DNA of 64,000 bases. Origin: Nautilus pompilius (Eukaryota > Mollusca > Cephalopoda > Nautilida > Nautilidae). The translations under genes and the position numbers were made by a program. Each line of letters begins with the position of its first letter. The first letter of the stretch is position 1. The notes under the pieces were generated by a model. That model had not been told where the DNA came from, did no database searches, and worked only from the letters and a program-made list of their open reading frames with translations. The stretch spans positions 434,001 through 498,000 of the forward strand of contig JACATO010000648.1 in assembly GCA_018389105.1 (NCBI GenBank), in the 5' to 3' direction. Shown piece by piece: positions 24,419-36,974 of the stretch.

Positions 24419-24706
24419 ATTTCTCAAAATTCACACAGTCTGTCACGCTCAGCAATAACTCAATTGACTGTCGCTATCAGGACACTCTCTCCCTAACACC
24501 TAGGGATACAGCCATCAAAATGAACACATCTCGCTCCTGTGCTCTACAGTGTCTAAACATTAAGGAGTGCATTGGATTTAAGGCAGATACCACATGCATC
24601 ACTATTCAAAGAAATGAGAGAAGAGATGTCTGTCTGTCATCAAGAAGTACGATGTGCAACTTTTACTATAATGTAAACCCGTAGAGCAAATTGAAACAAT
24701 CAGCAT

Positions 24707-24712
24707 AATAAA
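24707..24712 (+). promoter_or_regulatory. Polyadenylation signal, unit A F5/8C gene
   Basis: AATAAA begins 23 bases after the stop codon of exon 4. The gene would have a very short 3' UTR. The equivalent signal is kept in unit B. Confidence 0.55.
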
Positions 24713-26658
24713 TTTTGCTGATTTTTTCAGGCATAAATCGTATTATCAACTTTCAGAAAAAAAAAAAACAAATGCTCATTTTAAAGATTAGCACTAAACA
24801 GACTATGACTTGACTTGATTGGTTATTTTAAAATGTAAAAGTATGCATACAATTATTATTAAAATTATGTACACGTTGTTGTTGTTCTGGGTATTTAGAA
24901 ACATTCAAGTTCTCGTTCAGTAGGTTAATTAGATTACAAAATGGACCAAGGGCATTGCATGATTGATCGGATATAGGTTTGTGTGGAAAGGAGCAAGGCA
25001 ATTTTATTTATCAACATCAAAATGGGTTCAACTACTCCATAAAAGCACTCAGATACATACAACAGCCTCTGATGCAAAAAATCTTAGTTAGACAAGGAAG
25101 ACTCGATTATGTCAACTCCCTGTTTTCCATTTAAACCATGTAGCCATTGCATTTTTAAATCTATTTTAAGTGTGCTCCATCACCAAAGCGTTCTTGTGTA
25201 CTTTTGCTCGCCTGTCACTGCCTAAAATAACACTTGCAAGCTTGATTTAAAATTCAACTAGATTTATCCTAATTTAGCAAGTTTTTACTTCACTTCTATA
25301 CAGCTCGCCTTAATGTGTTTAACCCTTGTACTCCAATTTCCTTTCATCTTAATATAAAGTTGTTATGGATCCACTAAAGTCAAAAATTTTTTGCTTTTCC
25401 TTCCATTAAACACAGGTGAGGAGAAACTCGTACAATCAGGCAAATTATAAGCCTCTATAGTACCACCATTACACGAATAGTATGCACAATTGTAGTCTGG
25501 TAATGAAAGAAAGAGTAGAATGTTTTGACAGGAAACATCTTAATCACATTTTAGAATGAATTAAAACAAGTTATTTTTGTGGGAATAGATGAAATCTGAC
25601 ATTAGTGAATTTTGGACAATCATTGCTGTGCCATCAAAACAATTAGCTACAGTCATCTGTATGTCATTTTCCATGAATGAGAAAGAACAAATAGACTGTC
25701 TTTACACAGTCTGGACTGACATTTACCATTTCCATATCTAACTGCCAAGTTATTAAAGATGAAGTGCAACTTTTGTGCAGTGAGCTCTATTGATTAGTTC
25801 TATGCTATGTGAACTTTCCTTATTTAGAAAGGTATACAGAGTTGAGACAGTCAATAAATACAGCCCCCAGACTAACATTAATGATGGCTCAAGAAGAAAA
25901 ACAGAAAACCTAAATAATTTAGAAAAAGAATTACCATTTGTAAATGGAAGTAAACGTTTGCGGGTAGTTTGAAAAAAATGTGTTCTAGTAGCATTTTCCA
26001 GAAACCTTTACAGAACTAAACAAAAGAGAAAAGCATTAATGTATTGAGGTAAAAGTGGTGGATTTCAAATCGTTTGGAATGAAAGGTATGTCACTGTTCA
26101 TAATTGTCAATCTTTGCGGATGGACAAAGAGCCTTAAAAATTGAATGTTTACCTTCAGCTATTTAAAAGGTGCCTCGCACGTGGAGAGTAATCTCTCTTG
26201 TGGCTGTTTGTCATCTTTCACTGATAAGCTTAGAGGAAGAAGCTATGAACAATGCTTATGTTAAAAATATATCAACTAAACCAAAGAGCTGATGCTGTTG
26301 TCATTAGCTGAAAATGAAATGAGGCACCCAGTTAACACAGTGTATTTCTACCTTTGCCATTGCTGAGTGCTGAAGATCAAAATTCTCTGCAACCTAACAA
26401 CCTCTACACTGCTGCAGTTATCTTAGAAACATCAGCAGTGAAAACAAAGCTTTAGGTGACATCTATGGTTGGCTTTAACAATTTCATCTCTTCAGATAGT
26501 AAATATTATTGAAGCTGTTGTCCATGCTTCATTAACAATGGTGCAGCACTTCGTCTAGAACTTCTTGCACCTATGTTTTGCTTTGCTTGCTATATATACA
26601 ACAATTTTAGTAAAATGAATAGATTCTGTTGCTTAACTTGCTGCACTGTATTAATTTA
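24713..26658. other. Unassigned sequence downstream of the unit A gene
   Basis: AT-rich sequence with no recognised gene, near-identical in unit B. A 60-codon open frame at 25,790-25,972 has no recognisable features. Confidence 0.4.
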
Positions 26659-27462
26659 GGGACAGGAGCCACACTTCTGGAGCTGACTGAAAAGCTATCC
26701 TCATTTAAGGACAAACTGAAGTTGTGGAAGGTAAAATAGAGGGGAAAGACCCATTTTGTCCTATCCTTAAAGTTTCTGTTAGAGGACTTTGAGGGAAATG
26801 CATCCCCATCGTTTGAGGACATCTGAGGTGGTATTTTGGAGCACCTGAATAATCTCAGAAAAGAATTTGAGCACTAAATTCCTGCTGCTGAAGATACAAA
26901 GAAGTACATGTGGGTTCGAAAACCTTTCAGTTTTAAAGTGATAGATTTGCCAGACAACAGCACTCCTGGACTGCAGGAACAATTGCTAGAAATACAACAT
27001 GATGGAATACTGTGCCATAACAACAATCAGCAATTCCTCAGTACTTTATGGGTCACCCACTATGACAAAAAACCAATTGTTGCTGCAGAAGCCGTCGAGG
27101 TCTTCCTGCCATTCACGACCACACACCTTTGAGAGGCAGGATTTTCAACATTAGCACAGACGACGACGAAGCTTCGCAGCAGGCAGGATCTGCATTACAG
27201 CCTCTCTAACATAACACCTCCTTTTGAAGACATAGTGAGGAACAGACAAAGTCATCCCTCTCATTAGTTGTAGACTGGGAAAGAGTTTACATTTTCATTC
27301 AGTTGCATTATACTTTTCTATATGAATTTACACTGACCTTGTATCAAACAATAAACACTAACCATTAAATCACCGTGTTTACTTACCTTCATACTTCCTG
27401 GTCACAAGCGTCGCTTAATAGTCTGGTGTGGGGTTGGGTCAAAAAACGTTTAAGAAACACTG
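26659..27462 (+). mobile_element. hAT transposon, 3' part, unit A
   Basis: The transposase C-terminal region is readable in several frames: GTGATLLELTEKLSSFKDKL, FLLEDFEGNASPSFEDI, EHLNNLRKEFEH, WVRKPFSFKVIDLPDNSTPG, then FLPFTTTHL, EAGFSTLAQTTTKLRSRQDL and NITPPFEDIVRNRQSHPSH. This is the hAT dimerisation domain in its usual order, closest to ZBED5/SCAND3/FAM200-type hAT proteins. The element ends in TTTAAGAAACACTG (to 27,462), a hAT-like terminal repeat. The frame has several breaks and the 5' half with the BED finger and most of the catalytic core is missing. The unit B copy is almost identical. Confidence 0.8.
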
Positions 27463-28667
27463 ATGCAGATGCAGTCTTGGATTGATGATTCTTTTTGTGG
27501 GAAATCTGAATCACCTAAACATGTATTCTTAAGTTGTTCTGAAAATAAACAACAATGAAAAATGCTGACTACAAACCCCTGTTTCTCTAAGTAACAAGCC
27601 TAACCAACAAAGAGCACTTAGCTTCATCCATATCATCCAAGGTCCAGAAGAATACGAAAAATTCCTTACATTAAATTACTTGCCAGTCATCCAACTCGCT
27701 CCCTTCCAGATAACTGTGTGGATAAAAGTAACCACAAATCAAACCATTTTGCAAGGTCATTTTTCATCAAAAATTACTAGAATTGAGAAAGATTTTAAAT
27801 TACTTTTACTTACACTTACAATGCATCTATTGTAGGATATAAAAAAATATTTGCTCTCCTGTTTAATGGAACCTAACAAAGGTACTTGCTGACAATGCAA
27901 CACCTGAATGGCTTTCGATCTCTTCAAAAATGTAATGGGAATTTCACAATGTACTGAGTCTTCGACACCAGTTGGCATCTGGAGCAGTGATGTCAGTTTA
28001 GTAGATAAGTTAACACGAATATTAAGGATGAGACTAATAATAAGCATTTTACTGATGAAAAGCAAGCTGATTATAGGCTTCTGTCAACGTCTACTTGACA
28101 ACTCAAACTGATAAAGTTTCTACTATCAACTCCAAGTTAAAAGATGCTATAGTAGATGGCGAGATTACTGCAATTAAGCCAGCCATAGATGCCTCCTCAC
28201 AACTAAATAAAATCCTCTGAAGTCTGAACCTGACTTAACATTCATTGTTTGAATGGCGGTTTGTAGGTCGCCCATTACACCCGAGTGAAATTCGTAACTA
28301 AGCATCATCTTGCAAAATGTTGACTGCTGACATTGGAAATACTTTCTAAATGTTTTCTATGATAGTTTGTGGCATCACAGGAGCACCAGCTTTAAAAGTT
28401 ACAATTGTATGTACTTTAAGAAACTAAACCAGATAGGGCTGCTTTGAATAATCCTGGCAAGATAGGGCAAGAATAAAGACTCTTTGTCCTCTTATGGCTG
28501 ATGTCATGAAACAATATACTAGTATAGATAACTGTTAACCAGAAAGTATGCACGTCATTACAGACAAGGTAAAGGCTTATGCTATGTCAAAGTACGGCAC
28601 AATACCAGCTATTTTCACAGCATTTTCCATGTATAAGAATGTAATCAGGTGTACAAGGACATTGATA
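27463..28667. other. Unassigned sequence at the right end of unit A
   Basis: No gene was recognised. Overlapping opposite-strand frames at 27,757-28,111 recur in unit B only because of the duplication. Confidence 0.4.
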
Positions 28668-29954
28668 AGATTGATGAATATGGCTGTGCCAATAGCCATA
28701 GGTGTTTATTAATAAAGCATAGATCAGATTTCATGTTTTTTTTTTTAAATAAAGAATAAAATTGTTTTAAAATTTTGGCACAAAAGTATATCGTCACCAT
28801 CCCCTCCCCATATCTCAAAGAGTACACAGCTTCCAATTGTTATTTTATCTTTTGCCAAGTAAGACTGCATACTACCCACAACAGGTAAGCTACAGCATAT
28901 TTAGGAAATTCAGTCATTTTGCACCATTTAACAAGCAGAACAAAACAAAGCATCAGTACTTCCTCTCTTATTGACTTCACAAACCAACCAACCAAATTAA
29001 TTCTACCCAATTCACTTGAAACCTCTGAAAATTTATGCAACAGTTTTATTGATCACTTCTGAATATTAGCGTCTTCACCTGCCAGCCACGCGGGTCTCCT
29101 TTGGGTTCTCCAGGCTTCTCCCCAACCAGACCAAGATAACTTGCTTGGTGACCAGGGCTGATACTCAACACTTTTCTCTCTTAACTCAAAGCTAGGTTGT
29201 CCCTAAACCTTAAAAGTCTAGACAGGGGCTTGAAAAGAATAGTAACAATCTGTACAATGGTATCTTTTTTCTAGCAAAATGATTTTTCTTCTGTCCACTG
29301 TTTTGCTACCTTTGTTTAAAGTATATTACCTAATGTATGCTGTGGCACGTTGACAAAACTTTGAAAACAAGACAACATTATTTAGAGGCATTGTCTTGAA
29401 GTAATAAAATTTATGAAAAGTTTTGTTCGTTTAAAAAAAGAATGAAGCTTTGAAGAATAGTTTTAATAAAAATCCCATAAGTAACATATATAGTTAGGTA
29501 AGGATGACCTCTCTAAATAATGGTGATCATGTGGCAGCACCTGCTTTGTCAGAAAACTTAATAATGCCGACAAACAGAGTCAATGATATCTTTCAGAAAA
29601 TCATGATATTAAAGCAGAGCAATTATAAAATGCAAATTGGGGTTTGCTGAGAGAAAATATTTTAACATTTTGCTACACTGTTCAGTTGAGAAGTATTAAA
29701 TATTATCATCATGAGGAAACGAATAGAATAAAATATAAAGCTCAATGTGATTAATTGGTGTTTAAGATAAAATCTTTAATCCTCAATTGGGATACCTAAC
29801 TTACAATAAATGCACTGAGGATGAAAGAACAATTTTTCATCCTCCTTCTCCATCTTCATAAAATCTAATATTTTTTACGACTGACGTTTGAAAGTTCCGG
29901 GGTTTTCTTTTAAAAGACATTCTTTTTAAATTAGAATTTGATTTTTTATTTTTC
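28668..29954. other. Spacer between units, left part
   Basis: Begins where the two units stop matching. The first bases carry a 31-base segment (28,671-28,701) that is inverted in unit B. The rest is AT-rich; no gene, repeat family or paralogous match inside the window was seen. Confidence 0.45.
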
Positions 29955-30070
29955 AAGTAAATGAGTGTGTCCACGATTTCAGGTGTACCTGACGTACAGG
30001 TGTTTGAAACTGCAGCCCTGATGACGACACCTGTGCAACCACACAGTTTCTTCTTCAAAGCAAAACTAGA

Positions 30071-30112
<42 letters not shown>

Positions 30113-31260
30113 AACATTAACATGAGACGTTCCTATATCAGTTTGTAAACAGGTGTTAGGAAAAGATCATACATAAATATCTCACAAAGTAACAGACAGA
30201 CATGGAAATAATGATCTATGAACATCAATGAAGAGGCAAAATCAAACACGTACAGTATCACAAACTTCTTGTTGATTCAGAGTTATCTCCCTTCATTAAA
30301 GGCTGCACACTTGGGAAATCTAAATATTTGTAATCCTTTTTGAGTGCCTACAAGAAATGAAGTTCATTATTAATACAAAATCTAATGTTTATTTTATCTT
30401 GTCTGAAAATGTTAATTAAATTAATTTTATAAATTTGTTTAAAAAATAATATACTACTGAAATTCTGTATATGGTTTTTCAGACTAACTAAAGTTTGCCC
30501 AGTAACAAAGCACTTAGCTGGTATTGCTAGGGTTAACTTTATTTTTCAACAACAACATCTACTTGGTAAAGTCTACAGATATCAAGTTGGTGAGTCCAAT
30601 CTTGGTGTCTCTAGCTTTACATCTACGTGTGCTTGTTACTGTATTTAGAATTTCCTCTCTCTCCTTTGTTTCATCCGTATGGACTGAGAGAGGCCTAAGC
30701 GCTGCCTGCCATGGTATAGATGGATCTGGAGTCCGCTATCTTCCTGAAGCAACTATTGTCCCTATAAGGAACCCGTGTGTTGGAGCAGCAACAGCAGAAG
30801 GAAAAAAACACCATCAAGGAATTTACATTCCCAAAGATCCATATGGTTAAAGATAACAAGGTTAATTTTAAGGTAATACAGTTGGGGAGGTTTGTTGAAA
30901 AAAGGCTGCTTAAATCTAATTTTTATCTTTGAATTTGTTTAGAAATGGAAGCAGCAAAAAATTTACAAAAGATAAATTACTTCCATCATCTTAGAAAAGC
31001 TCCTAGCATTTTTTGGTGCATTAAGAAAACTGAGGACACACGCAAAGTTGATTTGAAATTATTTACTGAACTTGCTGTTGTAGAAAATTAGAAATATGAA
31101 TTATCTTAGTTCTTCTGTGGACAACAAAAACTTACTGAAATACTTGTTGTTATTACTCACATTGCTGCTTCTTTTATTATTAATTATATTGCTCTTGTTA
31201 TATATTCCACTTTGTTGTCTAAAAAAGATCAACCTCCCAAAAACTGGACAGTAAAATCAC
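29955..31260 (+). pseudogene. Old duplicate of the ZU5 gene's last two exons
   Basis: This aligns by eye with 3,212-4,085. The counterpart of exon 3241-3355 is at 29,983-30,073: same acceptor and GVPDVQV start, but with internal losses, and the donor replaced by a GT microsatellite. The counterpart of exon 3630-3672 is at about 30,550-30,589, where the acceptor AG has become AA. Downstream intron sequence also matches (for example 30,960-31,080 against 3,900-4,010). Divergence is far greater than between units A and B, so this records an earlier tandem duplication. The open frame across 30,524-30,850 is accidental. Confidence 0.7.
30073..30111. repeat. (GT)n microsatellite
   Basis: An uninterrupted GT run of about 39 bases starting exactly at the former splice donor of the decayed ZU5 exon. 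Confidence 0.95.
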
Positions 31261-32826
31261 GATCCCTGTTGAGTTGGACATTTTTTTCCATTTCTAATTT
31301 ATGGTAAATTTCCCTCCATTCTAGTTGTTTTGTTTATCCCATTCATCATGGGCTCTTCCATTCAATAGAAAGTGATGCTGAGACAAGAAGCATTTTAAAC
31401 TTTAATTCTTATCTCCATGACTACTTTGTCTTCATTTATTTAGATAGCGAAAGTTCCAGAATGAGAGCCACACTTACTCGTACTAAATTACTTTCCACCT
31501 ACTCAATGCTATCAACTGATTTCCACTATCATTTGTTGCAGCCATTAGACATTTACTAGTAAATAACTTTGAAAATTTCTCCATCGGATGGAGTTAGAAC
31601 AGCAAACAGTTCATCTCTTAGAGGAGAGTGTTATTTATATTTTACCTGGATATCTGACAAATGTATAAAAGAAACTGGGAAAGGTACAGCTCCATTTATT
31701 TAGAAAATATTAAAATATGCTATCATCTGTTTACACACTCACAATTCTATCAGGTAAAACTACCAGACCGTACACTAGAGCATTTCCAGGACAATAATGG
31801 AGAAAAGCAAGCTAAAGTTTTGCATCAACTGTTTTCACCTTTCTCACTGATGACTTATATTAAATAGTCAGACGATAAGGTTACCTTAAACACTATCAAT
31901 GTTCCATCAAACAGACATCTGAAGTTCTTCATAAATTCGGTTATGGTGATTTCTCTTCGATCTTCGTGTCTCTGCTACTGTTCTCTATTGTTTTTGCAAA
32001 ATATAAATTTATTCTTTTTTTACTTTATATGACAAAACAAAATTTCATCTTTTAAATGGCATAGAACAAGTCATGAACTTTTGGTGGCATGTGAATAAAT
32101 TATGCAAATTCGATGGCGGTATAAAACAATACTAAGAGGGGAGAACTAACCAGAACGCTGACTAGACATCCCACATAGTTCACCAAAGCTGCCAATCAGT
32201 GATTCCTTTAAGGGAAAAGATGGATCTGAATGGAAACATTTCAAAGTGAAGCAAGCCAGGTGAGCAGCCACATTGTTTTTATTTAGCATTATAAATAAAA
32301 ACTGAGATCTTAAGATTTAGGGACATAATTTTTTAAAATAAGCAGCTAATATTTTAACTACAGTACAACCAAAATAACCTGACTACTCTTGTAGCAAATT
32401 TAAAACAGAGTCATGGAAAATGTGTGGTGGTGAGAAACAATGGCAAATAATGAGATGATCAAACTAGCTAAGCAATCAGTACAACTGTAATTCAAAGAAA
32501 AGTGATAAAGACAGGAAATACTTCCATACTGGTTACCAATCACATTAAAAGGTGCACAAGTCAATTATTCATCAACAACAAATAACACAGCATCACTATG
32601 CATCTGCTGATACTGTCAAGAACATGGCTCAATGTTTAGCTGGCAACCCCAACTTCCCAATAAACTATACCTCAGAAAAATCGGAGCATTTGTACAATAC
32701 TAGATGCAGAGATTTTATTTTAAGATCTACAAAAGTTTTGAAAAGATACCATGTAGGAATGTAGGGCCATCATTAGTATTACAGTAGTGATGTTCTCGCT
32801 TTCTGTCTCTAGAAATCAGAGCACAA

Positions 32827-32894
32827 CTAGTGGACAACAGTAAACTGCTGAGGTTGAGCAACCTGAGTTCAAGTCCTGCAGTGGACCCATCTGT
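32827..32894 (+). repeat. tRNA-derived SINE head, unit B
   Basis: Identical to the element at 9,938 in unit A, with the B-box gagttcaagtcctgc. Confidence 0.5.
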
Positions 32895-33118
32895 TTTGGT
32901 GCATCTTTCTCCTCTTCACCAGCCACATTTAAATATTTCCTCACTGTACATCACTCAGATTGCTTGCTAGTGGAAAATGGTGGCACTACACTCCCTCACC
33001 GAGATTATATTTCTACTCCAATGACCAAAGGGAGACAAACAAATTCTCCATTTAAGATGACGTAATCCAGCTATCTATCGGAGACTCTCAAGAAAGGAAT
33101 GCATTCAGTAAAATTATT

Positions 33119-34762
33119 GATGCAAACTGAATTGAGGAGAATGCACAGGAGCACCTTCTGTTTGTAGCAATGACGCACTGTGCAGCAAAGATGCCGATGG
33201 CAAGTTATCTTACAGACGTGAATGGACAACACTGGGTGAAGCCATCAGATTTGTCTATATCTCACAAGAACAGCCTTTTGGTCTCCGAGCACATTTTGAT
33301 TTCATGGAAACTTCACTAATCAGTGCTCGTACTACTAAAGCACTTTGGCAATGTGTTTGTAAATGGCAGCTGCCACTGATCAACCAGTTTTTGGTCAAAA
33401 TTTATTAAAATGCCGCAGATCTTTTGGGCTAAAATGCAAATGAACAAGGCAACAATAGCCGACTGGCACAGGCGTGACACAAACAATTACTGCAGCTCGG
33501 GTACCCAATTTAACTGACTCTGAAAACAATGAATTGGAGCAAGATATTAACTGATGAAATGATTTTATCTTCATCAGCAAAATAAAGTGATGTTGGTGAC
33601 AGCAATAATGGTGGATACAACAAAAACTATTCTCTGGAATAAATGTAACAATATTCATCAAGTAAGTTGCAATAGGTAATCAAACTTATAATTTTGATTT
33701 TGTTCTGGTGCAATACAGCTATCAGACAAAGTCAAGTTTCTGTCTGCTATAGCAAATATTGAACAATTCTGGTTGCAATTTCTTAATGATGGATTGAAGA
33801 CTCCCTGGCCCTGGCTGGAAGAAACAAAGGAAAGTGATAAATCTCCCTCTGCAACACTCCTTGTCAGTGGTCACGTATGGCCATTGGAATTTTCTAATTT
33901 TACAAAATAAAGTTAAATTTAACATGCTATGGTTACACATTGAATAGCATACCAATTTGATGCAAATATATGAAAACCATAAAGACTTCATAAATCATGA
34001 GATTCAATAAATGTGAGTGCAGTGTCGAGCTATACGAAGACGATCTGAAAATGAATTGTTTAATTTCTAAGATGATGCAAAACTGTTGGCCATGGCTGCT
34101 GACTAATAAAAGGGAAAATAAGAAAAATTTAGTACACAAAACAAGCTAAAATCAGAGGTTCCTCTAATTTCAGTGTTTATCAAGATACAAGTCATTTATT
34201 TTCAAACAAAAGTACCAAGGGTTCAAGGAAACCTACTTAACAGTTGCAAACTTCATTTGCTTGACATGCCAAAAAAAAACCTGCCTTTCCCACCCTACCA
34301 GATTAACAAGTTTCCAACCGATTGTTCCGTCCTGCGGCCTGACCCACACAACCTGGAAGTTTTAATGAGATCTACCAATAACCTTTCTTCAAGGTTGGAT
34401 TAATGTGACAAATTTTAATTTACACCAAGACTCCATATGGAAAGGTAGCAGTTTGACCAGAGTTCATTACTAAAGACCATCATCTCTAGATATGGTAGAA
34501 TATTGTAGACGTGTGTTTACTCGGTGCAACACTAATTATATTTGTTAACAATTATAATAAATAAATGGACTAATCATATGTAAATAAGTTTTCCTCTTCC
34601 TTCAGATTGATTTCTTTTCTCTTTCATGGGGTTCACTTGAATAAAAGCACTGACAAAACCTACAAAGAGCTGTCCCATGGTAACTAATTGAGTAAACCTC
34701 ACAATGCTCACTTTCTATTCATCTAACAACAATAGATTTCAAATTAGAGTACTACACCACTG
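33119..34762 (+). pseudogene. Decayed F5/8C-domain paralogue, unit B
   Basis: The copy of the 10,230-11,875 pseudogene: remnant exon 2 from 33,119 and remnant exon 3 at 34,606-34,762 with preserved splice sites. It is nearly identical to the unit A version (for example one G/A change in 'tttcgtggaa' and a 2-base indel nearby). That near-identity is the natural control for the high divergence of the intact gene's exons. Confidence 0.75.
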
Positions 34763-36329
34763 GTAAGTACCCAGCAAAACCATAGCTGAGTTTACAGATG
34801 TTTTTACATTCAAAAACATGATGGAGAAATGGCTAAATCAACTAAAATAAATAACTCACTGAAATAGCTTTTAAACTGGCTGACAGTTACTAGTAACAGC
34901 ACCTACAGCTGGTCATTTACTTTGCTGCTGCTTCTGCTCTTATTTTGTTATGAAACAAACCACATTTCATTATGGAGCCTTGAAAATGGTTTCCATAATT
35001 CCCAATTAATAATGTTCTCTATTTGCTAATAACTACCATGTTCATTGAGAGTCCTTAGGAGGCTAAACCTGGTCAAAGATTTCAGCAAGAAATCTGAGCG
35101 AGTATGTGGGGTCAACGTGTGAGAAAAGTAAACGCCAGGTCAGAAAATAAACGGTTGGGCCAGAAAAGCTACGTCGTCTAGGAGTCGTACCCAAGATGTC
35201 AGGGGGCATGAAAAGTATGAAAAGGCGAGGTCTAGGAAGGATCAGATCCTGAGCAGATTTTTGTTGGGTTCACCTTCTACCAGATGACATGAAAAATTAA
35301 TCTAAAGTATACACACAAATAAAAAAACATATAAACAAGCTAAAATTTTAGATTGCATTCACAAAGGTAATCAGACTCCGTCTACTAAACCCCTCAAAAA
35401 AATACAAGTAGTTATCTCCCTTGTGACATAACCAGGTATCAAAACACAGTTTTCCAGTCTGGGCAGGAGAGATGCACAGCCTTTAGGTGGATACAATTGA
35501 TAGTCTAACCAACCTAGCAAACCTTTAACTTGCTGTCACATTTTTTGTTTTTAAATTTTTTTTGCTCTCTCATATTTACTCCCTCCTAACAAGTATTTCT
35601 CCATGATATCCTCTGAGAATAGTAATTGTTATTCCATCATCTTGTGAGGTGGGTGTTGAAAGTGGAAGCCTCAGTCAATGCTGAGTAAAAATTCTAGGAA
35701 CGCGGGCACCGGTGTTGCTAGGGTATTCTGTCAGTTGTGTCTCATGAGTTGCTTCATTGTCGTTAAATGCCCATTGCTCCTTTAGTCCCTCCATTCCTTC
35801 ACTTAAGGTTTTCCATCTATTGTTCTCAACCGAATGCCCTTGAAAGGATGGAGAAATTCTTAACTGATTAGGGGAGGAATGACAGACGGTGGAGCAAGTC
35901 CAAGTAAAGACGGTGGGGATGCTTTAAATATTAGAATGGAACGTAAAAAAACCAAGTTCAGAAGATACTAAGAAAACCCTGCGATTCAACATTAATGGAG
36001 AGAAGCCTCAATACTGATTATGCATGACCGTTTTGTGACATCATGTTTGTCACATCATGTTTGTGACATCATGCTTGTGTGGAGCGAGATTTTCTGCTGT
36101 AGCTGTCATAAAGACACTGTTAATTACAGAAAAGGAGCAGAAGATTCGCTAATTATTCATCAGTCTCAAGTTTTGAGGAACTTTGTGCCGAGAAGCCAGC
36201 TCACCCACCTATCTAATAGAGGTTAGTTACTGGTTCCATGGTTTTAGTAATTTTTATGTTTAAATTTAAGAATTTTACAATATAAAGTTTCTTGCAGGCA
36301 AAAAAAAAAAATATTGATTTTGCTGCTAT

Positions 36330-36393
36330 CGCTTAAAAAATTTCTGAGAGAAGGATACGAGGGACCCCACTGTATCAAGTTTGGAAACCACTG
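36330..36393 (-). mobile_element. hAT-like terminal sequence, unit B
   Basis: The copy of the terminus at 13,442-13,504, beginning CAGTGGTTTCCAAAC on the minus strand from 36,393. The other end is not seen. Confidence 0.4.
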
Positions 36394-36974
36394 AGATAAC
36401 AGTTCGGTTTCCTTAATCCAAACCATCACATTAAAGAGACCATGTCGATTTTCATAATTCTGCTGCGTCAACATTTTTTAAAAAAAAAAATTATTTGAGG
36501 AATGGAGAAAAGACCCAGTTTTAACTGATACAAATTGAAGTGCTACTGATTCCACAGACCCTTCCTAGGAATAAAACAGTTGTTTCCCCCCCCCCTTTCT
36601 TCATAGTTAGTTAGCAGTTTTGGGTTTACAACTTCTAATGGAGAATTGTCTATTGTTTATACTTTGGGGAGGATTAATGAGAAATGTTTCGCATTTTCAA
36701 CACCAAAATATGCATACTTACTGTAAATTTGGACTTATAAGACGAGGAATTTGTATCAGAAATCCAGGCCTAGTCTTTTTATCTGAAATGGATGAAATTA
36801 ATATTTCTCAATATTGAAAAAAAAAAAAAAAAAAATGCATTAAAGCCGAAAAATACGCTGTGGAGTTCATATAAAACTACTTGGTGAACACGGGGTTTTC
36901 TTCAGTAGGACCAGTGTTCACTGTTCATCAAAGTATGCTTAATTATCCAAACAGTAACAGGCCACCTGTTACAT

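Larger units (their letters stand above)
17799..24684 (+). pseudogene. Secreted F5/8C + PAN-domain gene, unit A (frame-shifted copy)
   Basis: Exons: 17,799-17,868 (signal peptide, MWFCCFLLNIPQFTITV core), 18,752-19,020, 21,178-21,336 and 24,419-24,684 (ends CCG-TAG). Exons 2 and 3 form a discoidin/fucolectin-like galactose-binding fold (GSWINIRFNSTYYIVKARIM, then AAAVWDTFNLVPVVANSVNL). Exon 4 is a cysteine-rich PAN/apple-like domain (SCALQCLNIKECIGF). All splice sites are consensus. Exon 3 is 159 bases here against 160 in unit B, which removes the IGFREIEFYA motif and shifts the junction into exon 4, where the new frame soon stops. So this copy should give a truncated protein without the PAN domain, unless the base is an assembly error. 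Exon 4 is open in the original phase, so loss looks recent. The mature exons differ from unit B almost only by amino-acid-changing substitutions. Confidence 0.7.
8476..28667. repeat. Tandem segmental duplication, unit A (~20.2 kb)
   Basis: From 8,476 the sequence matches 31,365 onward almost base for base. The offset is 22,889 at the start and 22,948 at the end because of small indels. Both units are in direct orientation and share every transposon insertion recognised here, so those insertions predate the duplication. Identity is about 98-99% by eye, with clear local exceptions: the mature-protein exons of the secreted F5/8C gene, a patch near 15.4 kb, and two small inversions. The match ends at 28,667. 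Confidence 0.93.

Noticed and set aside
30524-30850. 108-codon open frame in the spacer
   Set aside because: It overlaps the decayed ZU5 exon and intron sequence in a different frame, and the paralogous region near 3.6 kb is not open there.
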